DNA from: Bacillus sp. RO1
GTDB taxonomy: Bacteria; Bacillota; Bacilli; Bacillales; Bacillaceae_I
NCBI RefSeq assembly: GCF_012524115.1
Contig: NZ_JAAZWB010000087.1
Location: 1-64,000 of the forward strand
Direction of reading: 5' to 3'
DNA length: 64,000 nucleotides
Shown here in pieces: positions 1 to 7,969 of the stretch. The notes under the pieces were generated by a model. The model made no database searches and had not been told where the DNA came from. It saw only the letters and a program-made list of their open reading frames with translations. The number at the start of each line of letters is the position of its first letter. Positions within the stretch are counted from its first letter, which is position 1. The position numbers and the translations under genes were made by a program.

Positions 1-107
1 CCCTAAACTCTGGAGAGTAGCTTTTCTTTTTCGTCATGTTTAACACGTCCTTTTATCTGTTAGTTTTGATTAAAACATGACGCCAATCCCTGTGTCCACT
101 TTTCATA

Positions 108-300
108 CTACCTCCAAAGTTTTTGGAAAGTTGTCCGAAGTTTCCGCGAAGTTGTCCGAAGTTTTTGGAAATTTGACCGAACGAGATTTTGAAATGACCG
201 AACAGCTCTCCTTTCTTGTCCGAAGGGAGAGCTTTTTTGACCAAAGCTATATAAAACAAGAAGCTTAAATGTCCGAAACACAAACTTAAATGTCCGAACC
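108..300. repeat. 21-bp phased tandem array (locus A)
   Basis: The heptamer GTCCGAA or GACCGAA begins at 133, 154, 175, 196 and 218, then again at 271 and 292, so most steps are exactly 21 bp. The units share a body like AAGTTGTCCGAAGTTTTTGG. The array lies downstream of the minus-strand gene ending at 411 and encloses an intrinsic terminator at 204-238. Long open frames cross it only because 21 is a multiple of three; I do not regard them as genes. Confidence 0.85.
204..238 (+). terminator. Intrinsic terminator for a gene left of the window
   Basis: AGCTCTCC (204-211) pairs with GGAGAGCT (226-233) and a run of six T follows on the + strand. One array heptamer GTCCGAA sits in the loop. It implies a rightward gene ending just before the window. 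Confidence 0.75.
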
Positions 301-410
301 ATTTTAAACCGTATCAAAAGCACCTATTCCCCTTAAAAAATAGGATATTCTAGAACGAAACGCCGCCCTTACCTAACAGCCTGCTCAGAATTCACGACGC
401 TTACGCCTTC

Positions 411-1520
411 TTACTTCCGCATCCCCCTCGCATCCACCTTCCACTTATCCACAACGTAATCTCCTTCCACAACCACATATTCATCAAACATATTAGCCAC
501 TGTACACGCATGGTTTGGAATAATGCGGACTTTATCATTCAATCGCAATCCGCAGCTACCTTCAAAGACCGCCACCCCATGCTCCTCAGAGAGCCTCTCA
601 ATGGTCAGCTCCGGATGTTCCACCACATAGCCGTACCCCTTAACAGAGTCCAATCCATGTGCTCCCTTATCCAGACACAACGTTTTACTACCTGTATCCA
701 AGACTATTCTATTTTCATAAACACCTACGACCGAGGCCAAAACAGTTAACGCACATTCTGATCTGTCTGCTACTCCAAGTCCCACTTGAATGCTATCAAA
801 AAAGACGGCGTTTCCTGGTCGTACTTCTGTAATTCCATCGACTGATCCGGAAATGCGATACGTGGGGGTAGAACCAACACTTCTTACCAGGATAGGAATA
901 CCTGCGTTTTCACATGCTTCCGCGCTTTTGACCACCGCATCTGCTTCAACTAGAGCAATCCGTTCTAGCTCTCCTTCTCCCCTTGCGCCATAAGAATGAC
1001 CTGCATGGGTGAAGATTCCACCAATTCGAAGCCGGGATAATAAGATTATTGCTTTGGCAAGCTCTAAGGCTCCCTCTCCTGGCTCTACACCACATCGGTT
1101 CAAACCGGAATTCACTTTAATCCACACTTCTAACGTGTGCTTTGTTTTTTCCAATGCTTTTTGAAGCAACTTCACCTGTTCCAAATTATCTACTGTAATT
1201 TTCAGATCAATCCCTTGATTTAAAAGATAAATGATTCTATCTATTTTTGCTGGGCTTGAAATCGGATATGCGACCAAAATATCCTTAATCCCTGAAGCCG
1301 CCATCACTTCTGCTTCTTGTATTTTGGCAGTGGTGATGCCAATGGCCCCATGCTCTATCTGTAGTTTGGCAATCTCCACGGATTTATGCGTTTTAATATG
1401 GGGACGCAAATTCACATTCTGCATACGAGCAAAATCGTCCATTTTACAGATATTTTCCATTAGAATCCCCTTATCCAATAATAAGGTCGGTGTATCAAGT
1501 TCCTTCCATTCCTGCTTCAT
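411..1520 (-). CDS. D-threonine aldolase / D-serine dehydratase-like PLP enzyme
   Basis: A 369-residue fold-type III PLP enzyme of the D-TA/DSD1 family: an alanine racemase-like N-terminal barrel followed by the D-serine-dehydratase-like C-terminal domain. The RPHIKTHK segment (about residues 39-46) carries the PLP-binding lysine, and PNHAC (H337, C339) matches the metal-binding His-x-Cys of this family. Members cleave D-threonine or related beta-hydroxy D-amino acids to glycine and an aldehyde, or deaminate D-serine; which substrate applies cannot be read here. The start is preceded by GGAGGGAG. It is transcribed away from the HpaB gene next door. Family assignment is firm, exact reaction open. 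Confidence 0.88.
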   Translation of the reverse strand: MKQEWKELDTPTLLLDKGILMENICKMDDFARMQNVNLRPHIKTHKSVEIAKLQIEHGAIGITTAKIQEAEVMAASGIKDILVAYPISSPAKIDRIIYLLNQGIDLKITVDNLEQVKLLQKALEKTKHTLEVWIKVNSGLNRCGVEPGEGALELAKAIILLSRLRIGGIFTHAGHSYGARGEGELERIALVEADAVVKSAEACENAGIPILVRSVGSTPTYRISGSVDGITEVRPGNAVFFDSIQVGLGVADRSECALTVLASVVGVYENRIVLDTGSKTLCLDKGAHGLDSVKGYGYVVEHPELTIERLSEEHGVAVFEGSCGLRLNDKVRIIPNHACTVANMFDEYVVVEGDYVVDKWKVDARGMRK

Positions 1521-1660
1521 TTTCTCTCCCTCCAGACCTTCTTTTCCTCACTATACCACGCCATCAGGGCCGTTCAAAATTTTGATGGATGCACATCTGT
1601 AAATCAGACAATCCCATATGCATACATTGAAAGAAGTAATCTGGGCAAAGGGTGAGATGC

Positions 1661-3106
1661 ATGGGAATAATCAATGGCAAACAGTATTTGGACCGGATCA
1701 ACTCGCTTCAGGCAAATGTATGGCATAACGGAAAACAGGTCCAGGGCAATATTTCAGAACACCCGGCTTTTTCAGGTGTAATGAGAAGTCAAGCTGCTTT
1801 GTTTGATATGCAACACGATGAAAAGTACAAAGACATTATGACATATAAATCTGATACAACCGGAAATCTGGTAGGAACCTCTTTTCTCCGGCCAACAACT
1901 AAAGAGGATCTGGAGAAAAGAAGAAAGATGGTTCAGGTTTGGGCAAAATCAACCTTTGGAATGATGGGGCGTTCCCCTGACTATAAAAACTCCACCTTGA
2001 TGGCTCTGGCTTCCTCTGCGGACCTACTGGAGGAACAAGGTCCGCAATTTCCAAAAAACCTTAAGAATTTCTACGAGTACGCTAGAGAAAATGATCTCTC
2101 TTTTACTCATACATTCATTTCCCCACAAGTAAACCGCTCTTCTTTTCATTATGAGGATGATGATAATATTGTAGCGGCACGGATGGTTGATAAAACATCG
2201 GAAGGGATTGTCATAAAAGGCGCTCGGCTCTTGGCTACACAAGGTGGGATCACGGATGAGATTATCATCTCGTCTTCTGGCTTAAAAATGTTTGAAGAGC
2301 CCTTCGCCTATGCATTCAGTATTCCAAGTAACACAGAGGGTCTGAAATTTATCTGCCGGGAATCTTTTTCTTATGACTCTTCTCCATTCAACCATCCACT
2401 TGGGTCGAGATTTGAGGAGATGGATGCAATTGTCGTGCTAGATAATGTTTTGGTGCCGTGGGAACGAGTATTTGTATCGGAAAATATTGATGTCGCCAAT
2501 AAATTGTATTCGCTTAGTAATTTTAAACCGCTTGTCACCCACCAGGTCGTTTCAAGACAGGTGATGAAAGCTGAATTTGTTTTAGGGATTGCACAACTAT
2601 TAGTCAACACCATCGCGATTGGTGAGTATGGGCATGTAAAAGAAAAAATAAGCGAGATGATCATTGCAGTGGAAAATCATAAAGCCTTGCTCCTCGCTTC
2701 AGAAATCAACGCTAAACCGGATAAACACGGGACAATGATTCCGGACGTCACACCCCTATCTGTTGCGGTCGTGCAGTTTCCTAAAGTGTATCCAAGATTC
2801 ATGGAAATTCTGCAGCTGCTTGGTGCCAGCGGACTGGTATCCATCCCGACAGAAGCTGACTTGGAATCTCCAATTCGCGCTGACATTGACCAATACCTTC
2901 AATCAGCCACTACTGATGCAAAGAGCCGCATCAAGCTGTTCCGATTAGCATGGGATGTCAGCATGAGTGCATTCGGTTCCCGCCAAACGCTGTACGAACG
3001 CTTCTTCTTTGGCTGCCCGACCCGATTAGCTATGGGACTGTATCAAGAATACAACCGAAAAGAACTAGTAGACGACGTAGCTAGGGAATTAGGGTTTTTA
3101 GAGTGA
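1661..3106 (+). CDS. hpaB: 4-hydroxyphenylacetate 3-monooxygenase oxygenase subunit (HpaB family)
   Basis: A 481-residue group D flavin monooxygenase with the acyl-CoA-dehydrogenase-like fold of HpaB. Family members use FADH2 supplied by a separate reductase to hydroxylate 4-hydroxyphenylacetate or similar phenols. Sequence over the whole length (start MGIINGKQYLDRI, central HPLGSRFEEMDAIVVLDNVLVPWERVF split region, C-terminal GCPTRLAMGLY) fits HpaB, and the length is standard. I chose ATG 1661, which has AAAGGGTGAG just upstream, over GTG 1652. No HpaC reductase or ring-cleavage genes lie nearby, so the substrate is uncertain. A palindromic repeat and a terminator follow. Confidence 0.88.
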   Translation: MGIINGKQYLDRINSLQANVWHNGKQVQGNISEHPAFSGVMRSQAALFDMQHDEKYKDIMTYKSDTTGNLVGTSFLRPTTKEDLEKRRKMVQVWAKSTFGMMGRSPDYKNSTLMALASSADLLEEQGPQFPKNLKNFYEYARENDLSFTHTFISPQVNRSSFHYEDDDNIVAARMVDKTSEGIVIKGARLLATQGGITDEIIISSSGLKMFEEPFAYAFSIPSNTEGLKFICRESFSYDSSPFNHPLGSRFEEMDAIVVLDNVLVPWERVFVSENIDVANKLYSLSNFKPLVTHQVVSRQVMKAEFVLGIAQLLVNTIAIGEYGHVKEKISEMIIAVENHKALLLASEINAKPDKHGTMIPDVTPLSVAVVQFPKVYPRFMEILQLLGASGLVSIPTEADLESPIRADIDQYLQSATTDAKSRIKLFRLAWDVSMSAFGSRQTLYERFFFGCPTRLAMGLYQEYNRKELVDDVARELGFLE

Positions 3107-3118
3107 GCTCGTTTACTA

Positions 3119-3246
3119 GCTGTTGATTGGAGCAAAAGGCGTAGACTCCTGCGGGAAAGTAGCGGCAATGTTGAGACCCCTGAAGCGTCGTGAGGAGGCT
3201 CAGGGTCGCCCCGCGGAAAGCGAAGCCGTTTGAGGAAATCAACAGC
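3119..3246 (+). repeat. Palindromic-ended intergenic element, copy 1
   Basis: About 128 bp bounded by GCTGTTGATT and AATCAACAGC, which are perfect inverted ends. Inside are the shared blocks GGAGCAAAAGGCG, GACTCCTG, GAGGAGGCTC and GGAAAGCGAAGCC that recur in the copies at 13594-13723 and 16154-16281. It has no open frame. It looks like a small non-autonomous mobile or REP-like Bacillaceae element. Confidence 0.85.
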
Positions 3247-3279
3247 GGCGTGAATTACAGTTTCAAAAACCTAAACCAA

Positions 3280-3318
3280 AGGGAGCCGGAAAAATTACGG
3301 CTGCCCTCTTTTTGTTAT
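3280..3318 (+). terminator. Terminator after hpaB
   Basis: AGGGAGCCG and CGGCTGCCCT form a stem around an A-rich loop, followed by CTTTTTGTT. The palindromic element lies between the hpaB stop and this terminator. Confidence 0.65.
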
Positions 3319-3379
3319 TTTCCGAGTATTCTATAATTAAAGTATTAGTAGACGAAAAGAGAAAGGTGGTTGTATACAC

Positions 3380-4330
3380 ATGGCCGAAATTACCATTCCT
3401 TCACAAAAGAAACCCCGTAAGAAAAGAAAAGTCTGGATAGCCCTAGGGACCATCGCCGGTACGCTTGGCACACTAGGACTTATTTTCACTTTTTTTCCAA
3501 TTAACAAACAAGCATCAAAACCTTTTTTTGATAATGGAGGAATCCCGTTAGTCATTGCCCATCAAGGCGGGGAGCACCTCGCCCCTTCCAATACGATGAT
3601 CGCCTTTGAACAGGCCGTCGAAATGGGGGTAGATGTTTTAGAAACAGATATACACATCACCAAGGACGGGCACCTTGTTGCAATCCATGACCCCACTGTC
3701 GATCGGACTACAAATGGACAAGGAACGGTAGCAGAGCTGACCTTAGAGGAAATAAAACAATTGGATGCAGGCTATCATTTCGTTGATCTTGAAGGCAATA
3801 ACAGTTTTCGAGGAAAAGGAGCTACCATCCCTACCGTGGAAGAAATGTTTCAATCCTTCCCTAACACACGAATTGAGATCGAGATCAAGGACACCAATCC
3901 TCCTGAAAAATATGAGGAGATTGCAAGTAAACTATGGGAGTTGACCAAACAGTATAACAGAGAAGATACGTTGCTTGTCGCATCTTTCGACCAGCAAATT
4001 CTGGAGACATTTAATCGTTTAACAGATGGGAAGGTGGCACTTGTTGGTGGCAGACAGGAAATCACTAGATTCGTCCTTCTTCACAAGCTATTTGCCCGCA
4101 ATCTCTATAAGCCTGAAGTAGATGCCTTTCAAGTGCCTTTACAAGAGAGTATATTCAATCTGACAAATCAACGGCTAATAGGCGATGCCCAAAGAAGCGG
4201 CGTGCAGATGCACTACTGGACTATTGATGATAAGGAAACCATGCGCTACTTGCTTGAACGAGGGGCAGATGGGATACTGACCAATCGCCCAGACCTACTG
4301 CTTGAGGTGAGGAGAGAAATGGGGTACTAA
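3380..4330 (+). CDS. Glycerophosphodiester phosphodiesterase, membrane-anchored
   Basis: A 316-residue GDPD-family protein. Residues about 18-38 form one hydrophobic segment after a Lys/Arg-rich N-terminus, so it is a signal anchor with the catalytic barrel outside the membrane. The hallmark motifs are present: H61 in IAHQGG, then SNT, E88 and D90 in LETDIHITKDG, and H103 in AIHD. Family members hydrolyse glycerophosphodiesters to glycerol-3-phosphate and an alcohol, sometimes acting on teichoic acid or lipid debris. An AAAGGTGG ribosome site precedes the ATG. It appears monocistronic, followed by ywbE on its own ribosome site. Confidence 0.9.
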   Translation: MAEITIPSQKKPRKKRKVWIALGTIAGTLGTLGLIFTFFPINKQASKPFFDNGGIPLVIAHQGGEHLAPSNTMIAFEQAVEMGVDVLETDIHITKDGHLVAIHDPTVDRTTNGQGTVAELTLEEIKQLDAGYHFVDLEGNNSFRGKGATIPTVEEMFQSFPNTRIEIEIKDTNPPEKYEEIASKLWELTKQYNREDTLLVASFDQQILETFNRLTDGKVALVGGRQEITRFVLLHKLFARNLYKPEVDAFQVPLQESIFNLTNQRLIGDAQRSGVQMHYWTIDDKETMRYLLERGADGILTNRPDLLLEVRREMGY

Positions 4331-4394
4331 GAATGTAGGAGCTCTGTTATGTTATAATAACTATTAGTAAATATGAAAACGTGAGGCTCTAGAA

Positions 4395-4592
4395 ATGAAT
4401 GGACAAAAACGGTCAGATATCGCTATCGGCCAATCAGTTAAAATTGTACTTAAACAAGACCAACGCACAGGCAAACTTACAAGCGGGATCGTCAAAGACA
4501 TCCTAACCAAATCCCCCAACCACCCACACGGCATCAAAGTCCGCCTCCAAGACGGACAAGTCGGCAGGGTCAAACAAATCGAAAAAGCGTAA
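4395..4592 (+). CDS. ywbE: YwbE family protein
   Basis: A 65-residue basic protein matching the YwbE/DUF2196 family (starts MNGQKRSDIAIGQSV, ends GQVGRVKQIEKA). The fold is probably a small SH3-like beta barrel; the cellular role is not established. A strong terminator whose stem begins inside the stop codon region closes the unit, so it is very likely a real expressed small gene. Confidence 0.85.
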   Translation: MNGQKRSDIAIGQSVKIVLKQDQRTGKLTSGIVKDILTKSPNHPHGIKVRLQDGQVGRVKQIEKA

Positions 4593-4620
4593 CCTGGTGG
4601 TGACCCGGTTACGCTTTTTT
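4583..4620 (+). terminator. ywbE terminator
   Basis: AAAGCGTAACC pairs with GGTTACGCTTT, followed by a T run. The left arm contains the ywbE stop codon. Confidence 0.85.
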
Positions 4621-4623
4621 ACT

Positions 4624-4745
4624 TTAACGCTTTAACAGTGTGAGGGTCAGACCCCTCATTACCCCTCTAACGCTTTAACGCACAGCGGGTCAGACCCCTC
4701 TTTATCTCTCTAACACTTTAACGCACAGCGGGTCAGACCCCTTTT
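4624..4745. repeat. 43-bp tandem hairpin repeat around GGGTCAGACCCC
   Basis: GGGTCAGACCCC begins at 4644, 4687 and 4730, a constant 43-bp step, with TTTAACGC and ACAGC blocks between. The core GGGTC-A-GACCC is itself palindromic. It fills the convergent gap between ywbE and the MFS gene. A shorter copy set is at 40685-40731. Confidence 0.85.
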
Positions 4746-4747
4746 CT

Positions 4748-5956
4748 TTAAGCCCCTTCCCTCACCTCTTCAAGCAGTGTTCGTTTTCTTCGTTTTCCTT
4801 CTATCCATGCGAAGAGCATGGCGAGGAGCATGAAGGTGCTGGAGATTTGGAAGAGTGCGGCGGTTTGGACGAATTGGGCAAGGAGACCAAAAATGATTCC
4901 GCTTAATCCAATTCCCAGATCTATGGAGGAGAAGAACATGCCGTTTGCCACACCGCGGCGGTTTTCAGGTGTCATGGATAATGTCCATGATTGCAAAGTT
5001 GGAATCAAAGATCCGAATCCAACCCCAAACAATGCACCAGCTATCACAATAAAGAAATTGGAGTGCGCAAAGGAAAGTACCCACATTCCAACAAACGATA
5101 GGAACATACACAAGAGCACCAAGCCCCGAGGCCCATGATTATCAAACCATTTACCTGCTACCGGACGAGATAATGAAGCCATGATTGCATTTACTAAATA
5201 GAAAAGGAAAATCTGATCAATGCCACGTTCTTCCCCAAATATAACGATGAACGTGACAATCGAGCCGTAGCCAAACGTCGCAATTAATGTAACAAATGCG
5301 GGATACCAGCTGCTCTTTTCCACTAGCGAACCGAAATAGGAAAACGTAAGGTCTTCCTTCTCCGTCTTTTCCACAGAAGGCGGTGTCTGGTATTGAACAA
5401 CCCCTAAAAGCACAAGCGCAATCAAACCAAGAACAGCACTAACCATAATCAAATTAGAAAACTCGGTTACCTGATAAAGATAGATTCCCAAGCTCGGGGC
5501 AATAATCATTCCGATTGTAATCGACAATCCGTAGTATCCCATCCCTTCACCTAAACGGCTACGTGGAATAACATCTACCGCAGCCGTCCCATTCACGGTT
5601 GTGGACCAGCCCCATGCCAGACCATGAACCAAGCGAAACAATAGGAAAATAACCACTATCTGGGACAACGGGTAGATGATCGTCACAGCAAGCAATGCAA
5701 CTGCACCAATCATCACAAGCGGTTTTCGTGCCCGGTACTCCAACATATACCCGATAAACGGTCTGCTCAAGACGGCACCAATGGAAAATAAGGCTGTGAC
5801 CAATCCAATTTCAAAGCCCGTTGCACCCAACGATTTAACATAAGGAGGGAGAGTTGGTATCAGCATCTGAAAAGACATGAACACAAACAAGTTTCCTACC
5901 ATCAACATGATGAACGATTTCGTCCATAACACTTCTTTTTTCTGAATCGGTACCAT
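4748..5956 (-). CDS. MFS transporter, 12 TM
   Basis: A 402-residue major facilitator with about twelve hydrophobic segments. The N-terminal half has PTLPPYVKSLGATG and the loop 2-3 motif GYMLEYRARKPL. The overall pattern resembles the short drug/metabolite-exporter MFS groups of Bacillus, but no substrate can be assigned. The ATG at 5956 follows AGGAGAG. A hairpin at 6011-6045 lies in its 5' untranslated region. Confidence 0.85.
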   Translation of the reverse strand: MVPIQKKEVLWTKSFIMLMVGNLFVFMSFQMLIPTLPPYVKSLGATGFEIGLVTALFSIGAVLSRPFIGYMLEYRARKPLVMIGAVALLAVTIIYPLSQIVVIFLLFRLVHGLAWGWSTTVNGTAAVDVIPRSRLGEGMGYYGLSITIGMIIAPSLGIYLYQVTEFSNLIMVSAVLGLIALVLLGVVQYQTPPSVEKTEKEDLTFSYFGSLVEKSSWYPAFVTLIATFGYGSIVTFIVIFGEERGIDQIFLFYLVNAIMASLSRPVAGKWFDNHGPRGLVLLCMFLSFVGMWVLSFAHSNFFIVIAGALFGVGFGSLIPTLQSWTLSMTPENRRGVANGMFFSSIDLGIGLSGIIFGLLAQFVQTAALFQISSTFMLLAMLFAWIEGKRRKRTLLEEVREGA

Positions 5957-6010
5957 TCTTACACTCTCCTATTATAAAAAGACTGCCTGCGTAACAATTC
6001 CTAATAAATA

Positions 6011-6045
6011 GGAAAATGAACCTCCACATACGAAGATTCATTTTC
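6011..6045 (-). other. Leader hairpin upstream of the MFS gene
   Basis: GGAAAATGAA (6011-6020) and TTCATTTTCC (6036-6045) are a perfect 10-bp inverted repeat in the presumed leader of the MFS gene. No T run follows on the minus strand, so it is not a plain terminator; it may be an operator or a leader structure. Confidence 0.4.
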
Positions 6046-6153
6046 CAAAAGAAAGGCTGCGTCTACTATATATTTCGTCTATCTAAATATTAACACAGAA
6101 GACTTTTAAAAGAAATGTAAAGAACTTCCTGATTTTAGTGATTACAAGCTATA

Positions 6154-7551
6154 CTATTTCATAAACTTCCTTAGTATTTTGATGCTTTTATCGGAATAAG
6201 GAGGATAGAGAAAACTTAGATTAAATTTCGTACTCTTTTTCATTACACTTTTCTTATGGGAAAAAGTATCAAAGCTATCTTTCCCATGATAGGAACCAAT
6301 GCCTGATGTACCCACTCCCCCAAATGGCAAGTATGGATTGGTCAAATGCGTGACCGTATCGTTCACACATCCTCCTCCAAAAGAAGTCCCTTCAATAACC
6401 TGTTCCTCTACCTCATTATTTTCAGTAAACACATACAATGCCAGGGGCTTTGGATAGTTATTAATTTGTCTCATGGCGTCTTTCAGGTCTTTGTATTCTA
6501 GAACAGGTAAAACTGGGCCAAATATCTCTTCCTTCATCACCCTATCTTCCCACGAAACACCGTCCATCACAGTCGGTTCCATATAAAGCTCTTCCCGATC
6601 TATGCGTCCGCCAACAACCACTTTTTCCTTATCGACTAAAGAAGTTAGCCGGTCAAATTGACGTTCATTCACCACACGTCCGTAGTCCTTACTTTGCTGT
6701 GGATTGTCTCCGTAGAAATCATGTATCGTTTTTTTCAATGCCTTTACAAGTTTCTTTCGTACATCCTTATGGACAAGGATATAATCAGGTGCCACACAAG
6801 TTTGGCCGGCATTCATAAATTTCCCCCAAGCGATTCGTTGCGCAGCCACCTCAATATTGGCGTCTTTATGGACGATACAAGGGCTTTTACCTCCAAGCTC
6901 CAGCGTAACCGGGACAAGTCGTTTGGCCGCAGCCTGCATCACGATTTTGCCAACCTCTACGCTTCCTGTGAAAAAGATATAATCAAACGGCGCATGTATA
7001 AGGGCGGATGTTTCCTCTTTCGCTCCCTCCACCACACTGATATACTCTTTGTCAAAAAACTCTCCTATCATTTTTGAAAGCACACTAGATACCGTCGGTG
7101 TGAATTCTGAAGGCTTAATCACAGCGCAGTTTCCAGCTGATATTGCCCCGATTAGAGGCTCTAATACTAACTGGAACGGGTAATTGAAGGGCCCTACAAT
7201 CAATACCGTCCCATATGGTTGAGAGTAAATTAAGCTTTTGGAACCAGTATGAACTAGTGGAGTTTTGACCTTTTTCACTTTTGCCCAACTCTTTAAGTTC
7301 TTCATAAAAAAGCCAATGCTGTCGAGGATATACCCAACTTCAGAGCCGTATGCTTCAAATATTGATTTCCCTAAATCCTTTTTTAAAGCATCTATTATTT
7401 CCTCTTCATATTTCTGAACGGCCTTCTTTAACGTTGCCAGTTGCTTCAACCGAAACTCAATATCTTTCGTTTCCCCTTTTTCAAAATAACTCCTATGATT
7501 GGCAAGTAATGTTTCAACCGTCTCGTTTATGTTAGTTGTTGCTGTCGTCAT
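6154..7551 (-). CDS. Aldehyde dehydrogenase (class 3, YwdH-like)
   Basis: A 465-residue NAD(P)-dependent aldehyde dehydrogenase of the fatty-aldehyde (class 3) group. Visible motifs: PFNYPFQLVLEPL near residue 110, FTGSVEVGKIVM, LELGGKSPC with the general-base Glu, and NAGQTCVAPDY with the catalytic Cys near residue 251. The C-terminus ends with a basic, partly hydrophobic tail (SFLYPPYSDKSIKILRKFMK), as in membrane-associated fatty aldehyde dehydrogenases. ATG 7551 follows AGGAGG at proper spacing; the upstream ATGs lack one. Substrates are probably medium or long-chain aldehydes. Confidence 0.9.
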   Translation of the reverse strand: MTTATTNINETVETLLANHRSYFEKGETKDIEFRLKQLATLKKAVQKYEEEIIDALKKDLGKSIFEAYGSEVGYILDSIGFFMKNLKSWAKVKKVKTPLVHTGSKSLIYSQPYGTVLIVGPFNYPFQLVLEPLIGAISAGNCAVIKPSEFTPTVSSVLSKMIGEFFDKEYISVVEGAKEETSALIHAPFDYIFFTGSVEVGKIVMQAAAKRLVPVTLELGGKSPCIVHKDANIEVAAQRIAWGKFMNAGQTCVAPDYILVHKDVRKKLVKALKKTIHDFYGDNPQQSKDYGRVVNERQFDRLTSLVDKEKVVVGGRIDREELYMEPTVMDGVSWEDRVMKEEIFGPVLPVLEYKDLKDAMRQINNYPKPLALYVFTENNEVEEQVIEGTSFGGGCVNDTVTHLTNPYLPFGGVGTSGIGSYHGKDSFDTFSHKKSVMKKSTKFNLSFLYPPYSDKSIKILRKFMK

Positions 7552-7685
7552 ACAAGATTCCTCCTGTTTTCGCATATTCAAATTATGTTATTTCTATTGT
7601 CTTACAAATAGAATGAAATAGACAAGTTTTTACCTGTTGTTACGTTTAAAAGTTTAAACATTTAATTATTGATAGTCAAGTAAAA

Positions 7686-7712
7686 TAAAAAAAGCACCCT
7701 AACCAGGTGCCT
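7686..7712 (-). terminator. Terminator after the HTH gene
   Basis: On the minus strand GGCACC, a short loop, GGTGC and a run of seven T lie six bases past the stop of the gene at 7718. Confidence 0.75.
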
Positions 7713-7717
7713 TTTCC

Positions 7718-7948
7718 TCAATCCTCATCCTTTATATCAATATCCTCAGGAATTGGTTCGCTTCTTACTTCTTCAATCAATTCTTTATATTTTTCCATTT
7801 GTTTCATGTGCGTGTCAAATTGTTCTTTGTTTATCATATAATTGGCCCCATCATACAATGCTCGGATTTTCTTTTCTTGGATGAGGGTTTTCACATAAGA
7901 CTCTGAACAGGATAAATATTCGGCTGTCTCTTTAACGGATAGGTACAT
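7718..7948 (-). CDS. Excisionase-type small helix-turn-helix protein
   Basis: A 76-residue protein with a MerR/excisionase-like winged helix: MYLSVKETAEYLSCSESYVKTLI followed by the wing region KIRALYDGANYMINKEQF, split here at natural boundaries. An acidic tail ends the protein. It starts 21 bp after the histidine kinase gene and shares its terminator, so the two are probably cotranscribed. There is no integrase nearby, so it is more likely a cellular regulator or adaptor than a phage excisionase. Confidence 0.75.
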   Translation of the reverse strand: MYLSVKETAEYLSCSESYVKTLIQEKKIRALYDGANYMINKEQFDTHMKQMEKYKELIEEVRSEPIPEDIDIKDED

Positions 7949-7969
7949 GCTGACACTCCTACATTTTTA

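Noticed and set aside
53-323. Minus-strand frames of 71-76 residues with repeating FGQL-type heptads over array A
   Set aside because: The repeats come from the 21-bp DNA period, which keeps any frame open; no ribosome site, and comparable arrays elsewhere (20 and 52 bp) do not keep a frame.
411-1520. Biosynthetic alanine racemase
   Set aside because: The PLP motif and the C-terminal PNHAC metal site belong to the D-threonine aldolase/D-serine dehydratase family, not to Alr.
7718-7948. Phage excisionase
   Set aside because: No integrase, attachment site or other phage gene; cotranscribed with a histidine kinase.
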